64,000 bases of DNA. Source: PCRC01 sp017848435 (GTDB lineage: Bacteria; Pseudomonadota; Gammaproteobacteria; Burkholderiales; Burkholderiaceae_C). The stretch is from assembly GCA_965284315.1 (NCBI GenBank), contig OZ260072.1, forward strand, positions 868,001-932,000. Reading direction: 5' to 3'. The notes below the pieces were generated by a model. That model saw nothing but the letters and a program-made list of their open reading frames with translations. It was not told where the DNA came from and did no database searches. Below are positions 40,601 to 48,796 of the stretch, piece by piece. The position numbers and the translations under genes were made by a program. Within the stretch, counting starts at the first letter, position 1. The number at the start of each line of letters is the position of its first letter.

Positions 40601-40672
40601 CGCAGATTTGAAGCAATATTGGCCTTATGCCTCAGTGAAATCTAGCGAAATCGCTTCTATTTTTATAGCAAA
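40601..40672 (+). repeat. Dispersed intergenic repeat, copy C
   Basis: Contains GCCTCAGTGAAAT (40629-40641), identical to copy A read on the other strand, followed by TAGCGAAATCGCT and TTTTTATAGC. It lies downstream of the orphan gene. Confidence 0.5.
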
Positions 40673-40683
40673 TCAATGACATG

Positions 40684-40721
40684 AAAAAGCCCCCGCCTCG
40701 GCATTGAGACGGGGGCTTTTT
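40684..40721. terminator. Bidirectional rho-independent terminator
   Basis: AAAAAGCCCCCG (40684-40695) pairs with CGGGGGCTTTTT (40710-40721), extended by CTC/GAG around a 6-nt loop. A-tract and T-tract flank both sides, so it serves the converging genes at 39687-40559 and 40753-40962. Confidence 0.9.
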
Positions 40722-40752
40722 CAGCTGGGCAGCGCGGGGGCGCTGCCAGTGG

Positions 40753-40962
40753 TCAGGCGGCTTTGGCCAGTTCTGCGCGCAACGTGGCCACAAAGGCCGA
40801 TTGGGCCGCTGTGGCAATGCCAATCTGCGTTTGCAAACGCTTGATTTCGGCGTCAACGATGGCCAGGTTTTGAACCTGCACCTTGGCGGCTTCGCTCAGG
40901 GTGGACATGGGCAAGGTTTTACCGTCGATGGAAATGGTGGGGGTGTTGGCTGTGGTGTCCAT
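40753..40962 (-). CDS. Small DUF6447-like protein
   Basis: A 69-residue protein: SIDGKTLPMSTLSEAAKVQVQ in the first half, then a helix with VDAEIKRLQTQIGIATAAQ. The pattern (I-D-G-K, L-S-x-A-K, V-D-x-E-I-x-x-L) matches the small proteins grouped as DUF6447, whose function is unknown. ATG 40962 is preferred over earlier in-frame starts that run into the slp3 terminator region. It is on the same strand as slp3 but separated from it by a terminator. A coiled-coil adaptor role is possible but unsupported. Confidence 0.65.
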   Translation of the reverse strand: MDTTANTPTISIDGKTLPMSTLSEAAKVQVQNLAIVDAEIKRLQTQIGIATAAQSAFVATLRAELAKAA

Positions 40963-41061
40963 GAGGTCAATCTTCTGAAAAATGAAATAGGAGTTTAACC
41001 GCTCCTGAGCCGGCCGTTGGCGGTGGCGCTGGACGCGGCTTCGGGCCACATGACCCGCGGC

Positions 41062-41097
41062 AAAAAAAAACCCTGCCTTCTTGAAAAGACAGGGCTT
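41062..41097 (-). terminator. Rho-independent terminator of slp3
   Basis: On the minus strand, a CCCTG...CAGGG stem with an extended CTT/AAG (41071-41094) is followed by nine U residues (41070 to 41062). Confidence 0.8.
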
Positions 41098-41106
41098 GGA
41101 CAGGGT

Positions 41107-41135
41107 GCACAAGGTGGCGTAGCGCCACCTTGTGC
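41107..41135 (-). repeat. Perfect 13-bp hairpin just after slp3 stop
   Basis: GCACAAGGTGGCG (41107-41119) and CGCCACCTTGTGC (41123-41135) with a 3-nt loop, 10 nt beyond the slp3 stop codon. There is no U-run, and the true terminator follows. It is probably a 3'-end stabilising hairpin for an abundant mRNA. Confidence 0.6.
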
Positions 41136-41145
41136 GTCCGTCGGC

Positions 41146-44100
41146 TTAGACCAGCAGGTCAGCAGCGGTAGCGACCACACCCGTCAGCACCACACCCACT
41201 TGGGCGATGGCGGCGCTGGTGTCAGCGTCCCACAACACCAAGGAGTCTGCGCCAGCAGCGTTAGCGGTAAACACATTACCAGCATACCCACCGCGAACCA
41301 CAATGTAACCTGCATTGGTCACAGTACTGGCGCTTGCCGTGAACTGCGTGGCATTGTTGTTGGCAGCCAAAGCAAACGATGTCAAATCAACCTTGTCGCC
41401 TGCTGCGTCGAAACCACCAAAGGTATCGAAGGTGCCAGTAAAGGTGTCGGTATCTGCAATCGTCGTGTTGTTAGCAACATCAGCAAATACCGCTGTACCT
41501 GCCGTACCACCTGCAAACTTGATCAGTTTGTTGGCTGCACCGCCAGCGGCAGCTGCGTCGATGTCGGCCACAATCTCCTGACCAGCAATGGTCTGGAACG
41601 TGATGACGTCGTCGGCAGCAAATGCCTTGGTGGTGGCGAACTGTGCTGCAGTCAGCGTCACGGCGTTGTTCGTCGTGTTGAAGCTGTCGATCTTGGTGTC
41701 AGCCACGAACGCAGCCAGGTTGGTCACGATGTCTGCGCCCGTGCCAGACACGGTCACAAAGTCACCTGCCACCAGCTTGGCTTGGTTAGCAGCCACCAAA
41801 GCTTGAGCCACTGTCTCAATCAATGCCGTTGCAGCAGTGGTCGAATCGTTTGCGTCAATGGTGTCGATCTTGGCATCAGCGAACACAGCGGTCAGTGCAG
41901 CGTTGGTAGCAGCTGCTGTGTCAACCAACGTGACCACATCAGCCGCAGCCAACTTGGCGGTGCCCAGCGCAAACTGCGCAGCCGTCACGGTCAACACGTC
42001 GTTGGTCGTGTCGATGGCGTCGATCTTTGCGTCACCCAGAGCAGCCGTCAGCTGAGCAGCCGTAGCAGCACCCGTGTCAGCCAACGTGATCACGTCACCG
42101 GCGACCAGCTTGGCGGTACCGAGTGCGAACTGCGCAGCTGTCAAGGTCAACAGGTCGTTGGTGGTGTCGATTACGTCGACCTTTGCGTCACCCAGAGCAG
42201 CCGTCAGCTGAGCAGCCGTAGCAGCACCCGTGTCAGCCAACGTGATCACGTCACCGGCGACCAGCTTGGCGGTACCGAGTGCGAACTGCGCGGCTGTCAA
42301 GGTCAACAGGTCGTTGGTGGTGTCGATTACGTCGACCTTTGCGTCACCCAAAGCAGCCGTCAATTGAGCAGCCGTAGCAGCACCCGTGTCAGCCAGCGTG
42401 ATCACGTCACCGGCAACCAGCTTGCCCGTGCCAGCGGCGAATTGCGCAGCCGTCACGGTCAGCACGTTGTCGGCGGTGTCGATCACGTCGATTTTGGCGT
42501 CGGCTTGAGCGGCTGTCAGGACAGCAGCGGTAGCAACACCCGTGTCGGCCAGCGTAATCACGTCACCGGCAACCAGCTTGCCCGTACCAGCGGTGAACTG
42601 TGCAGCCGTCACGGTCAGCACGTCGTTGGTGGTGTCGATCACGTCGATCTTGGCGTCGGCTTGAGCGGCCGTCAGGACAGCAGCGGTAGCGGCACCTGTG
42701 TCAGCCAGCGTAATCACGTCACCGGCAACCAGCTTGGCAGTGCTGGTGGCAGCGTTGATGGTCAGAACATCGTTCGTCGCGTCGATCGTGTCCACGTTCG
42801 CAGCGGCAATCAAGGTGTTCAACACGCCTTGCGTCAGGTTGGCGCCTGTGTCCGCAACGGTCACAGCGTCTGCAAGGGTCAAGCGGGCATTGGTCAAAAC
42901 ACCAAATTGCGCGTTGGTCAAGGTCAGAACGTTGTCGGTTGCATCAACGAAGTCGATTTCGCCTGGCTGTGCAACGTCGTTAGCGGCGATCGTGCCACCC
43001 ACGCCAGCGGCTGCAGTAATTTGCGCACCGGTTGCCGTGACAGTGATTGGGTTGAAGGCGGTCAAGTCGAGCGCCAGTGCCGTCGCGAGGGCAACCGTCA
43101 ACGGGCCACCAGGAACACCCGCCACCACCAGGCCACCATCAGGGGTGTTGGCTGCGTTGCTGGTTGCATCGCCAGACTGGTTCGAGATGACCAAGCCGCC
43201 AGCGCCCAACAGGGTCACTTTGCTGAGGTCAATCGCACCGGCACTGCCGTCGTTGGTGATCGTCAGTGTGTGTGCACCCACCAAGGCGCTGAACTGCACG
43301 CTGGTGAAGTTACGGAACTGGGTTTCCGTCATCGTGACGTTGGAGTTGGCGATGTAGTTTTCCACACCGGTCAACACGAGGCCAGCAATGTTGATATCAC
43401 CGTAGGTGACCAGGGTGTCGTTGCCGGCACCCAGGTTCAACACGTCGGTGACGGCGCGCTGCACACCACCCAAACCATTGAACTGGTTGTTGATGCTCAC
43501 ACCAAACTCGTTCACACCGGCAGCGTAGGTGCCGTTGTTGTAGTTGCCCAGAATCACAACACGGTCATCAACCGCTTGGGTACCACGGGTGATGGTGGTG
43601 GTGGTGCCTTCGCTCAGGATGGCCTGAACGATACCAGCGTAGGTGCTCAGGTCATAGGTGGCACCGTTTGGCGACACGATGGTGTCAGTCGCACTGGCAC
43701 CGGTGGTCGTGAACGTCAAGCCGTTGTTGGCTTGTGTCAGCGCGCCGTCGGCAAAGCGAACGTCAACCAGAGTGGCCGTTGTCGAGGTGCCACGCACTTC
43801 GTACACGTCAGCGGCGTTGGTGAAGCTGACCAAGTTGCCCTGGCCGGCAACACGGGCGGCCACGATCACACGGTCATTGGCCGTTGTACCGGCGTTGTCG
43901 TCACGGAAGTCGAACGCGGTGTTGGCAGTGACTTGGGAAGCGTCCAGGGTGATTTGGGCTGCACCCAGAGCAGCACCGGTAACGGTGCCGTCGTCTGCGT
44001 CAACGATGACACGGTCTTCTTGCTGGGTGGCGCTGGCAGTGTGGAAGCTGTCCACCAGGTTGTCGATCACTGCGTCGTTCAACTGAAGGGTGAACGTTTG

Positions 44101-46032
44101 GGCTGCTGCGGTATCCACGTTGAAAGCCAAGGTGCCCACGTTGCGAATGTTCTGCAGGTCACCGGTCGACACGTCAGCGCTGTTGCGGACTTCGAGCACG
44201 TCAGCGTTGCGAACGCCGTCGGTGGCGCGGTTGTAAGCCACACCCACTTGCGACACGTTGTCGGCGGAGCCACCATCAATGATGGAAACGCTGTCGATGT
44301 TGCGGTCAGCAAAGATAAAGCGGTCAGCCGAGGTGGTGCGGGCGATGATTGGGCCACCAGGCGCAGCCACGCCAGCGGTAGCGGCAGCGGTGCCTTCTTC
44401 GCCGTTGTAGTTGATGCCGAAGCCAGCGCTCAGTGTGCGCAGGTCCAGCGTGATGCCTTCGCTTTGCGATGCGGCATTCAGGGCTGCGACGCCAGCGCCG
44501 TTGGCTGCGGTTTCAGCGGTTTGCTGGGCAGCGGTAGGCACGGCGGTGTCGTTGCGGCTGTCGTTGTCGTTGATGATGGTGATCACCTTGCCGCCAGCGG
44601 CGTTGTTGGTGATGTACGCATCGCTCAGGGCAACGTTGATCGAGTTCTGGCTGAACGCGGTGCTGATGGCGGCGACATCGTTGCCGATGAAGCGCAAAAC
44701 TTCAAAACCAGTGGTGTTCTCGAACTCAGAAGCCTGCAGGGTGATGCGAGCGCCGTTGCCGTCGATGGCGAGCACGTCGGTGCCAGCACCACCGGAGATC
44801 GTGTCAGCGATCGAGAAGCCCGCACGGGTGTCGTTCAGAACGTCGAAAATGACTGTGTCATTGCCCGAACCGAAACGAACGGTCTGTGCGCCGTTGGTCG
44901 TTGGAGTGACGTCCAGACCAACGCGGGCAACCACGTTGCCGAGGTAGGTGGTGGAATCGATCGTGGCAAATTGCAGACGCTCAGCAGCGCCTGCACCCAC
45001 TTCAGCACGGGCACCAGGGGCACCGACGACGCCGTTGTTGTTGGAGCCGTCCTGAGCGTAGCGGTAAGCGTTGCCGGTGGAGTCGAGGTTGAAGAAGTTG
45101 CCTGTGTTACCGGTGCCCGTGATGTTCAGGGTGCCAGTTTCGCGTTGGAACTCGTTCAAACGAACGGTGTTCGACTCGGTGTCTTGGTCAACCAGGTTGA
45201 CGTTGACGATGGCGTTGGTGGCGTTGCCAGCGGTGCCGTCGCTGTCAAACGTCACGTTGACGTTGAACTGTGGGTTGTTGTTGGTGGCGTCACGGATGGT
45301 CAAGCCACCGGTGGTCACACCAGCCAAGGTAGAAGCAACAACGATGTTGTTATTGGCAATGCCGCTGTTGCCAGACGTACCATGGAGAACGACGATGCCG
45401 TTTGCCGTGGCTGCGTTGACGTTGTTCAGCGTGACAGTGGAGACTTCGGCTGCGGAAACGAAACCGTTTGCAGGAATAGGATTGTCTTGGCCTTCGTTAC
45501 GGATAACAACCGAGCTCAGGTCAGCAATGGCGCGCGCATCAACGGTGGTAGCGTCAGCAGCAACACCTGCATCTTGGCCGTTGCGGATGTCCAGCGACTG
45601 CACACGCGTCACGGTTGGGCCGTTGGCGGCAGTGCCGTCGGTCGACACAACGTTATTGCCCAGCAATTGCAAGGTGTTGGTGTCGGTGCCAGCAGCGGCG
45701 CCGCCGATGATACGGTCACCAGCTTGAATGGCAGTACCAGCAGCCAGGCGGAACGTGTCATTGCCTGAACCACCGGTCACGGTCAGGTTCACAGGCTGAC
45801 CAGACGTACCGTCCAGACCAGCGATCAACTCTGCGCCCAGAACGATGTCCAGGGCAGCGGTGAAGGTGGATGCGTTGATGGCGGTCAGGGAACCAGCCAC
45901 TTGACCCAAGCCGCCGTTGTAGCGGGTGGCTTCAATGCCTTGTGGGCCAGTGGTGCTGGCGGTGCCACCGATGGTCAGGCGTGCGCCGCCCGAGATGTTC
46001 AGAGTTTGCAGGTCTTCAGCCTGGAACAGCAC
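41146..46032 (-). CDS. slp3 C-terminal fragment (out of frame with its start)
   Basis: An open frame of about 1628 residues from the first possible internal start (GTG at 46032). It contains scattered RTX-like sites (VTGGSGNDTF, ISGGAGTDVLAI), many beta-strand repeats and nine related ~52-residue repeats (KLVAGDVITLADTGAATAAQ...). The C-terminal tail YIVVRGGYAGNVF ... ADSLVLWDAD matches the slp2 tail and is the likely type I secretion signal. No ribosome site precedes 46032, so the fragment is probably not translated on its own unless the duplication is lost. Confidence 0.7.
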   Translation of the reverse strand: MLFQAEDLQTLNISGGARLTIGGTASTTGPQGIEATRYNGGLGQVAGSLTAINASTFTAALDIVLGAELIAGLDGTSGQPVNLTVTGGSGNDTFRLAAGTAIQAGDRIIGGAAAGTDTNTLQLLGNNVVSTDGTAANGPTVTRVQSLDIRNGQDAGVAADATTVDARAIADLSSVVIRNEGQDNPIPANGFVSAAEVSTVTLNNVNAATANGIVVLHGTSGNSGIANNNIVVASTLAGVTTGGLTIRDATNNNPQFNVNVTFDSDGTAGNATNAIVNVNLVDQDTESNTVRLNEFQRETGTLNITGTGNTGNFFNLDSTGNAYRYAQDGSNNNGVVGAPGARAEVGAGAAERLQFATIDSTTYLGNVVARVGLDVTPTTNGAQTVRFGSGNDTVIFDVLNDTRAGFSIADTISGGAGTDVLAIDGNGARITLQASEFENTTGFEVLRFIGNDVAAISTAFSQNSINVALSDAYITNNAAGGKVITIINDNDSRNDTAVPTAAQQTAETAANGAGVAALNAASQSEGITLDLRTLSAGFGINYNGEEGTAAATAGVAAPGGPIIARTTSADRFIFADRNIDSVSIIDGGSADNVSQVGVAYNRATDGVRNADVLEVRNSADVSTGDLQNIRNVGTLAFNVDTAAAQTFTLQLNDAVIDNLVDSFHTASATQQEDRVIVDADDGTVTGAALGAAQITLDASQVTANTAFDFRDDNAGTTANDRVIVAARVAGQGNLVSFTNAADVYEVRGTSTTATLVDVRFADGALTQANNGLTFTTTGASATDTIVSPNGATYDLSTYAGIVQAILSEGTTTTITRGTQAVDDRVVILGNYNNGTYAAGVNEFGVSINNQFNGLGGVQRAVTDVLNLGAGNDTLVTYGDINIAGLVLTGVENYIANSNVTMTETQFRNFTSVQFSALVGAHTLTITNDGSAGAIDLSKVTLLGAGGLVISNQSGDATSNAANTPDGGLVVAGVPGGPLTVALATALALDLTAFNPITVTATGAQITAAAGVGGTIAANDVAQPGEIDFVDATDNVLTLTNAQFGVLTNARLTLADAVTVADTGANLTQGVLNTLIAAANVDTIDATNDVLTINAATSTAKLVAGDVITLADTGAATAAVLTAAQADAKIDVIDTTNDVLTVTAAQFTAGTGKLVAGDVITLADTGVATAAVLTAAQADAKIDVIDTADNVLTVTAAQFAAGTGKLVAGDVITLADTGAATAAQLTAALGDAKVDVIDTTNDLLTLTAAQFALGTAKLVAGDVITLADTGAATAAQLTAALGDAKVDVIDTTNDLLTLTAAQFALGTAKLVAGDVITLADTGAATAAQLTAALGDAKIDAIDTTNDVLTVTAAQFALGTAKLAAADVVTLVDTAAATNAALTAVFADAKIDTIDANDSTTAATALIETVAQALVAANQAKLVAGDFVTVSGTGADIVTNLAAFVADTKIDSFNTTNNAVTLTAAQFATTKAFAADDVITFQTIAGQEIVADIDAAAAGGAANKLIKFAGGTAGTAVFADVANNTTIADTDTFTGTFDTFGGFDAAGDKVDLTSFALAANNNATQFTASASTVTNAGYIVVRGGYAGNVFTANAAGADSLVLWDADTSAAIAQVGVVLTGVVATAADLLV
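41905..42840 (-). repeat. 156-bp tandem coding repeats in slp3
   Basis: The landmark (C/G)GTAGCAGCACCCGTGTC recurs at 41905, 42061, 42217, 42373, 42529 and 42685, always exactly 156 bp (52 codons) apart. Units 42061-42216 and 42217-42372 are nearly identical. Outer units are more diverged, and related degenerate units continue on both sides. Copy-number change here keeps the reading frame. Confidence 0.9.
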
Positions 46033-46103
46033 TGCTGCGTTAGGCGAGGTACCAGCGGAAACGAGGTTGATGGTTTCAAAACCTTCGTCGAAGTTGGTCA
46101 GGC

Positions 46104-46155
46104 GCTCTTCAACAAACAGGTTGTTCAGGGCTCTTCAACAAACAGGTTGTTCAGG
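46104..46155 (-). repeat. 26-bp perfect tandem duplication causing the slp3 frameshift
   Basis: The two copies, 46104-46129 and 46130-46155, are identical over all 26 bases and abut without a gap. Since 26 is not a multiple of three, two copies break the frame and one copy restores it. Each copy holds the inverted pair AACAA/TTGTT, which may promote slippage. Confidence 0.95.
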
Positions 46156-47057
46156 TTAACTTGGTTCAGTGTCAGCGTGGTGCTGTCAGCTGCGCCAGCC
46201 AGCGCGCCTGCGGTGAATGCGAAGTCAACGTTCTGCGCCACTTGGCCGCTGCGAGAAACGCTCAGGTTGGCGACAGCGTTACCGATGTTGTCGATGCGGG
46301 CCGTTGCAATACCGTCATTGATGCGGTTGATGTTCAGGTTGGTGATGGTGCCAGTGGTGTCTTGCAGATCCAACTCGTTCACGGCTGCAGCGCCTGAACC
46401 ACTGAACGACACGTTGAATGTGGAAACGTTGGAAATGGTAGGGGTGATGATCGGTGCGCCGTTGTCGTTGGCGTTGCCCAGCGTGGCGTTCAGGGTGGCG
46501 TTGGTGCCGGTACCCGTCAGCGTGTCTTCATCTTGCAGGCTGTTGATACGGTCGTCACCACCGGGGGTGAACACGAGGCCTGCGGTGAACAGGTTGCCGG
46601 TCAGAATGTCGGTGTTGGCGGTCAACGTGGCGGTGCCAGCGTTGATCGGGCTGTCAGCAGTGTTGACAGGGTTGGTGGAGTACTGGAAGTCAGTAGCGAC
46701 TTGTGCATTGAACTGGGCTGCGGCGGCGCCGTAGACGGCGTTGCCTTCCAGGGTCGTGAGGATGTTGGTGAGGTTCAACACCACCACGCCACGGTCATTC
46801 GGGAAAGCGGCAAAGGCCTGCACCAGAGCGGTTTGCAGCGTCGCATTGACGATGCCAACGTTGGCCAGGACAGTGGCAGCCAAAGACTCATTCGAGGCAG
46901 CCACAGTTTGGCCAAGCTGGCGGGCAAATGGAATGGCACCAATGGCGTTGGCTTGGTCCAACTGGTTGGTGTATTTGCCGTTGCCGGGAGCGATACCAAA
47001 CAGGGCTTGGTTCAGCTGAACGACGGCGGCCGGATTGCCAAAAATGGATGCGGGCAT
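46125..47057 (-). CDS. slp3 N-terminal fragment
   Basis: 310 residues from ATG 47057, which has AAGGA 8 bp upstream. Residues 1-135 are the shared Slp module (MPASIFGNPAAVVQLNQALF ... GVVVLNLTNILTTLEGNAVYG). The remainder is the first beta-rich segment. Translation ends in the second copy of the duplication with the residues VEEP. As made, this product would lack the C-terminal secretion signal and should stay in the cytoplasm. Confidence 0.75.
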   Translation of the reverse strand: MPASIFGNPAAVVQLNQALFGIAPGNGKYTNQLDQANAIGAIPFARQLGQTVAASNESLAATVLANVGIVNATLQTALVQAFAAFPNDRGVVVLNLTNILTTLEGNAVYGAAAAQFNAQVATDFQYSTNPVNTADSPINAGTATLTANTDILTGNLFTAGLVFTPGGDDRINSLQDEDTLTGTGTNATLNATLGNANDNGAPIITPTISNVSTFNVSFSGSGAAAVNELDLQDTTGTITNLNINRINDGIATARIDNIGNAVANLSVSRSGQVAQNVDFAFTAGALAGAADSTTLTLNQVNLNNLFVEEP

Positions 47058-47237
47058 GTGTCTTCCTTGAAAACAGGTTGATAAAAACAGTTTTTATACC
47101 GGCACACAACGTATTTCAGGCGTTATGAACCGTTAAGTGCGCAGAGCATTATGCATGACCTCGTGAACACGAACCCATAGCAACACGCTTTACGTCTACT
47201 TGGGGTGCAGTGTAGGCGCTGCCCGGTGGGCTGAGCA

Positions 47238-47253
47238 AGTGACGCCCGTCACA
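47238..47253 (-). promoter_or_regulatory. CRP-like operator upstream of slp3
   Basis: AGTGA-CGCCCG-TCACA matches the CRP consensus TGTGA-N6-TCACA at 9 of 10 positions. It lies about 181 bp upstream of the slp3 start, in a gap that contains no gene. A Crp-family gene (52324) is 5 kb away. A separate dyad TCGTGAACACGA is at 47161-47172. Confidence 0.45.
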
Positions 47254-47314
47254 CGTTTTGCAAAAAGCCGGTCTTTACAGGTCTTTTCTGAAGATAGTGG
47301 CTCAAGTCTTTGAT

Positions 47315-48796
47315 TTAAAAGCCGAAACGTACAGACGCGTAAAAACCCCTGTTGCGCAAAAGAAACAAATCAATGTTGGAACGCTGCCGAATGGCCTCCA
47401 AACCAGCCTGAAGCTGCCACTGGCGGCTCAGCGGGTGCTGGTATTCCAGCCGGAGCTGGATGCGCCGGGTGTCTCGCACCGCGCCATTGGCCAGCAGGGG
47501 GCTGAAGGCAGCGCTGTCTTTCAACCAGGTTTGGTCGATGTCCACCAGCACGGCGCCCTTGGCCCATGTTTCTGTGGGCTCTTGTGGCTGAAGCCATGCA
47601 CGCACGGGCAAGTAGGCCACACCCCGCAGGCTGCGCTGGCGCTGGTCACCGCCGGGCCTGTCTGGCTGCCCGGCGCCGTCCATTCCCCAACGCACACCCA
47701 GCTGCCACTGCACACCGCCGGGCCGCTCACACACCCAGTTGCCCACCACCCCTTGGTAACGCCCGTCCAGCAAGGGGCTATTTAAATAGCTGCGCTGTTG
47801 CAACTCCACCCCCAGGCGTTGCTGGCAGCTGCCCGGGGCTTGGTGCAGCCAGCCCAAACCACCACCCAGCAGCCGGTAGCGCACGTTGGTGCCGGTGTTG
47901 AAGCTGGACGAACCCGCAGACGTATACAAGCCACTGAAGGCGCCCCGCCCCGCAGCGGCGGGCAAGCGGGCACTTTCAGGCGCGAAGTTGATGGCGCGCT
48001 CCACGGCCAGGTCCACCTGTTCGGTGCGGGCCAATGGGGTGGCAGGGCTCTGGCGCCGGCGCGCACCACCAGACAGCTCCCAATACGAGCCGTCCAACGC
48101 CACGCGCTGCCATTCAGTCTGAAAACCGGCCAGCGCGTACGAACCCGCCCGGTTTTGAAACGACGGGTCCAGCGGGAGCTGAAAGGCGAGGTCTGGCAGG
48201 GTGATGGTGAGGTTGTTCAGGCCGGGGCTGCCCAGCAGGTTGCTGTCGCGCCCTGCCCGCAGACTGAGCACGCTGCGCCCGGCCCATTGGCCGTCTACCC
48301 AGGCGGCGCGCTGGCGCTGCAGTTCTGGCAGCAACAGGGGAGGCACGTCTGGCTGCTGAAGCAGCTCGTCCACCAAAGTCACAGCGGCCTGCACTTCGCC
48401 GGTTTTGGCCAGGGCCATGGCGTAGTCCAGGCGGGCACCGGGCGGCGTTGGGTCCAGCATGACGGCGCGTTCCAGGTGGCCCAGCGCCTCCACCGGCTCG
48501 CCCAACAGGTTGAAGACATGGCCCAGCGCGGCCAGCAGTTCAGCGCTGTTCTGGCATTCGGCCAGAACGGTCAGCATTTGGTTGACCTGCTCGCGCACGC
48601 CTTGGGCGGTGGCGGGCTCGGGGGCACGGGCCAGGGCCAGGCATTGCGGGGGCGGGGGCGTTCCCACTGCGGCATGGGACGCGCTGGCACCGCCCAGCAG
48701 CATGGCCAGCAGGCCCCTGCCCAGGGCGGAGGCCAATGGCTTTGCCCAAGGCTGGGCGCGCTGGTGGCGCCTCTCGCTGACCCAATGACACTTCAT
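47315..48796 (-). CDS. Outer-membrane protein with N-terminal TPR and C-terminal beta-barrel (Slam-like layout)
   Basis: A 493-residue protein. A basic N-terminus and hydrophobic stretch (about 24-42) form a signal peptide. Two to three TPR-like helical repeats cover about 85-170 (AELLAALGHVFNLLGEPVEALGHLERAVMLDP). From about 190 to the end there are alternating hydrophobic strands ending in FYASVRFGF with a terminal Phe, the signature of BAM-inserted barrels. The layout resembles Slam surface-protein translocators, but sequence similarity is not clear. ATG 48796 overlaps the cyclase stop by 4 bp, so it is co-translated with that gene. Confidence 0.7.
   Translation of the reverse strand: MKCHWVSERRHQRAQPWAKPLASALGRGLLAMLLGGASASHAAVGTPPPPQCLALARAPEPATAQGVREQVNQMLTVLAECQNSAELLAALGHVFNLLGEPVEALGHLERAVMLDPTPPGARLDYAMALAKTGEVQAAVTLVDELLQQPDVPPLLLPELQRQRAAWVDGQWAGRSVLSLRAGRDSNLLGSPGLNNLTITLPDLAFQLPLDPSFQNRAGSYALAGFQTEWQRVALDGSYWELSGGARRRQSPATPLARTEQVDLAVERAINFAPESARLPAAAGRGAFSGLYTSAGSSSFNTGTNVRYRLLGGGLGWLHQAPGSCQQRLGVELQQRSYLNSPLLDGRYQGVVGNWVCERPGGVQWQLGVRWGMDGAGQPDRPGGDQRQRSLRGVAYLPVRAWLQPQEPTETWAKGAVLVDIDQTWLKDSAAFSPLLANGAVRDTRRIQLRLEYQHPLSRQWQLQAGLEAIRQRSNIDLFLLRNRGFYASVRFGF

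Larger units (their letters stand above)
41146..47057 (-). pseudogene. slp3: giant surface-layer-type protein gene split by a 26-bp tandem duplication
   Basis: Read continuously, this locus would encode about 1961 residues: a Slp N-terminal module, long beta-rich repeats, a periodic 52-residue repeat block and an slp2-like C-terminal tail. In the given sequence a 26-bp segment is present twice in direct succession (46104-46129 and 46130-46155). The extra 26 bp shift the frame and create a stop at 46127-46125 after residue 310. Deleting either copy joins the two open frames exactly, reading NNLFVEERLTNFDEGFETIN across the junction. The rest of the gene has no other lesion, so the break is recent, reversible or an assembly error. 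Confidence 0.85.

Noticed and set aside
41905..42840. CRISPR-like periodic repeats
   Set aside because: The period is 156 bp and the units, including the spacing, are coding and diverged. There are no short identical repeats with unique spacers and no cas genes.
41017..45768. A 1583-codon open frame on the plus strand opposite slp3
   Set aside because: It is antisense to a repetitive GC-biased gene, has no family motifs and odd composition (Gly/Val/Cys/Arg-rich), and crosses the slp3 terminator. It is a shadow frame.
46032..46155. Programmed frameshift in slp3
   Set aside because: The frame change is fully explained by a 26-bp duplication. There is no slippery heptamer at the junction.
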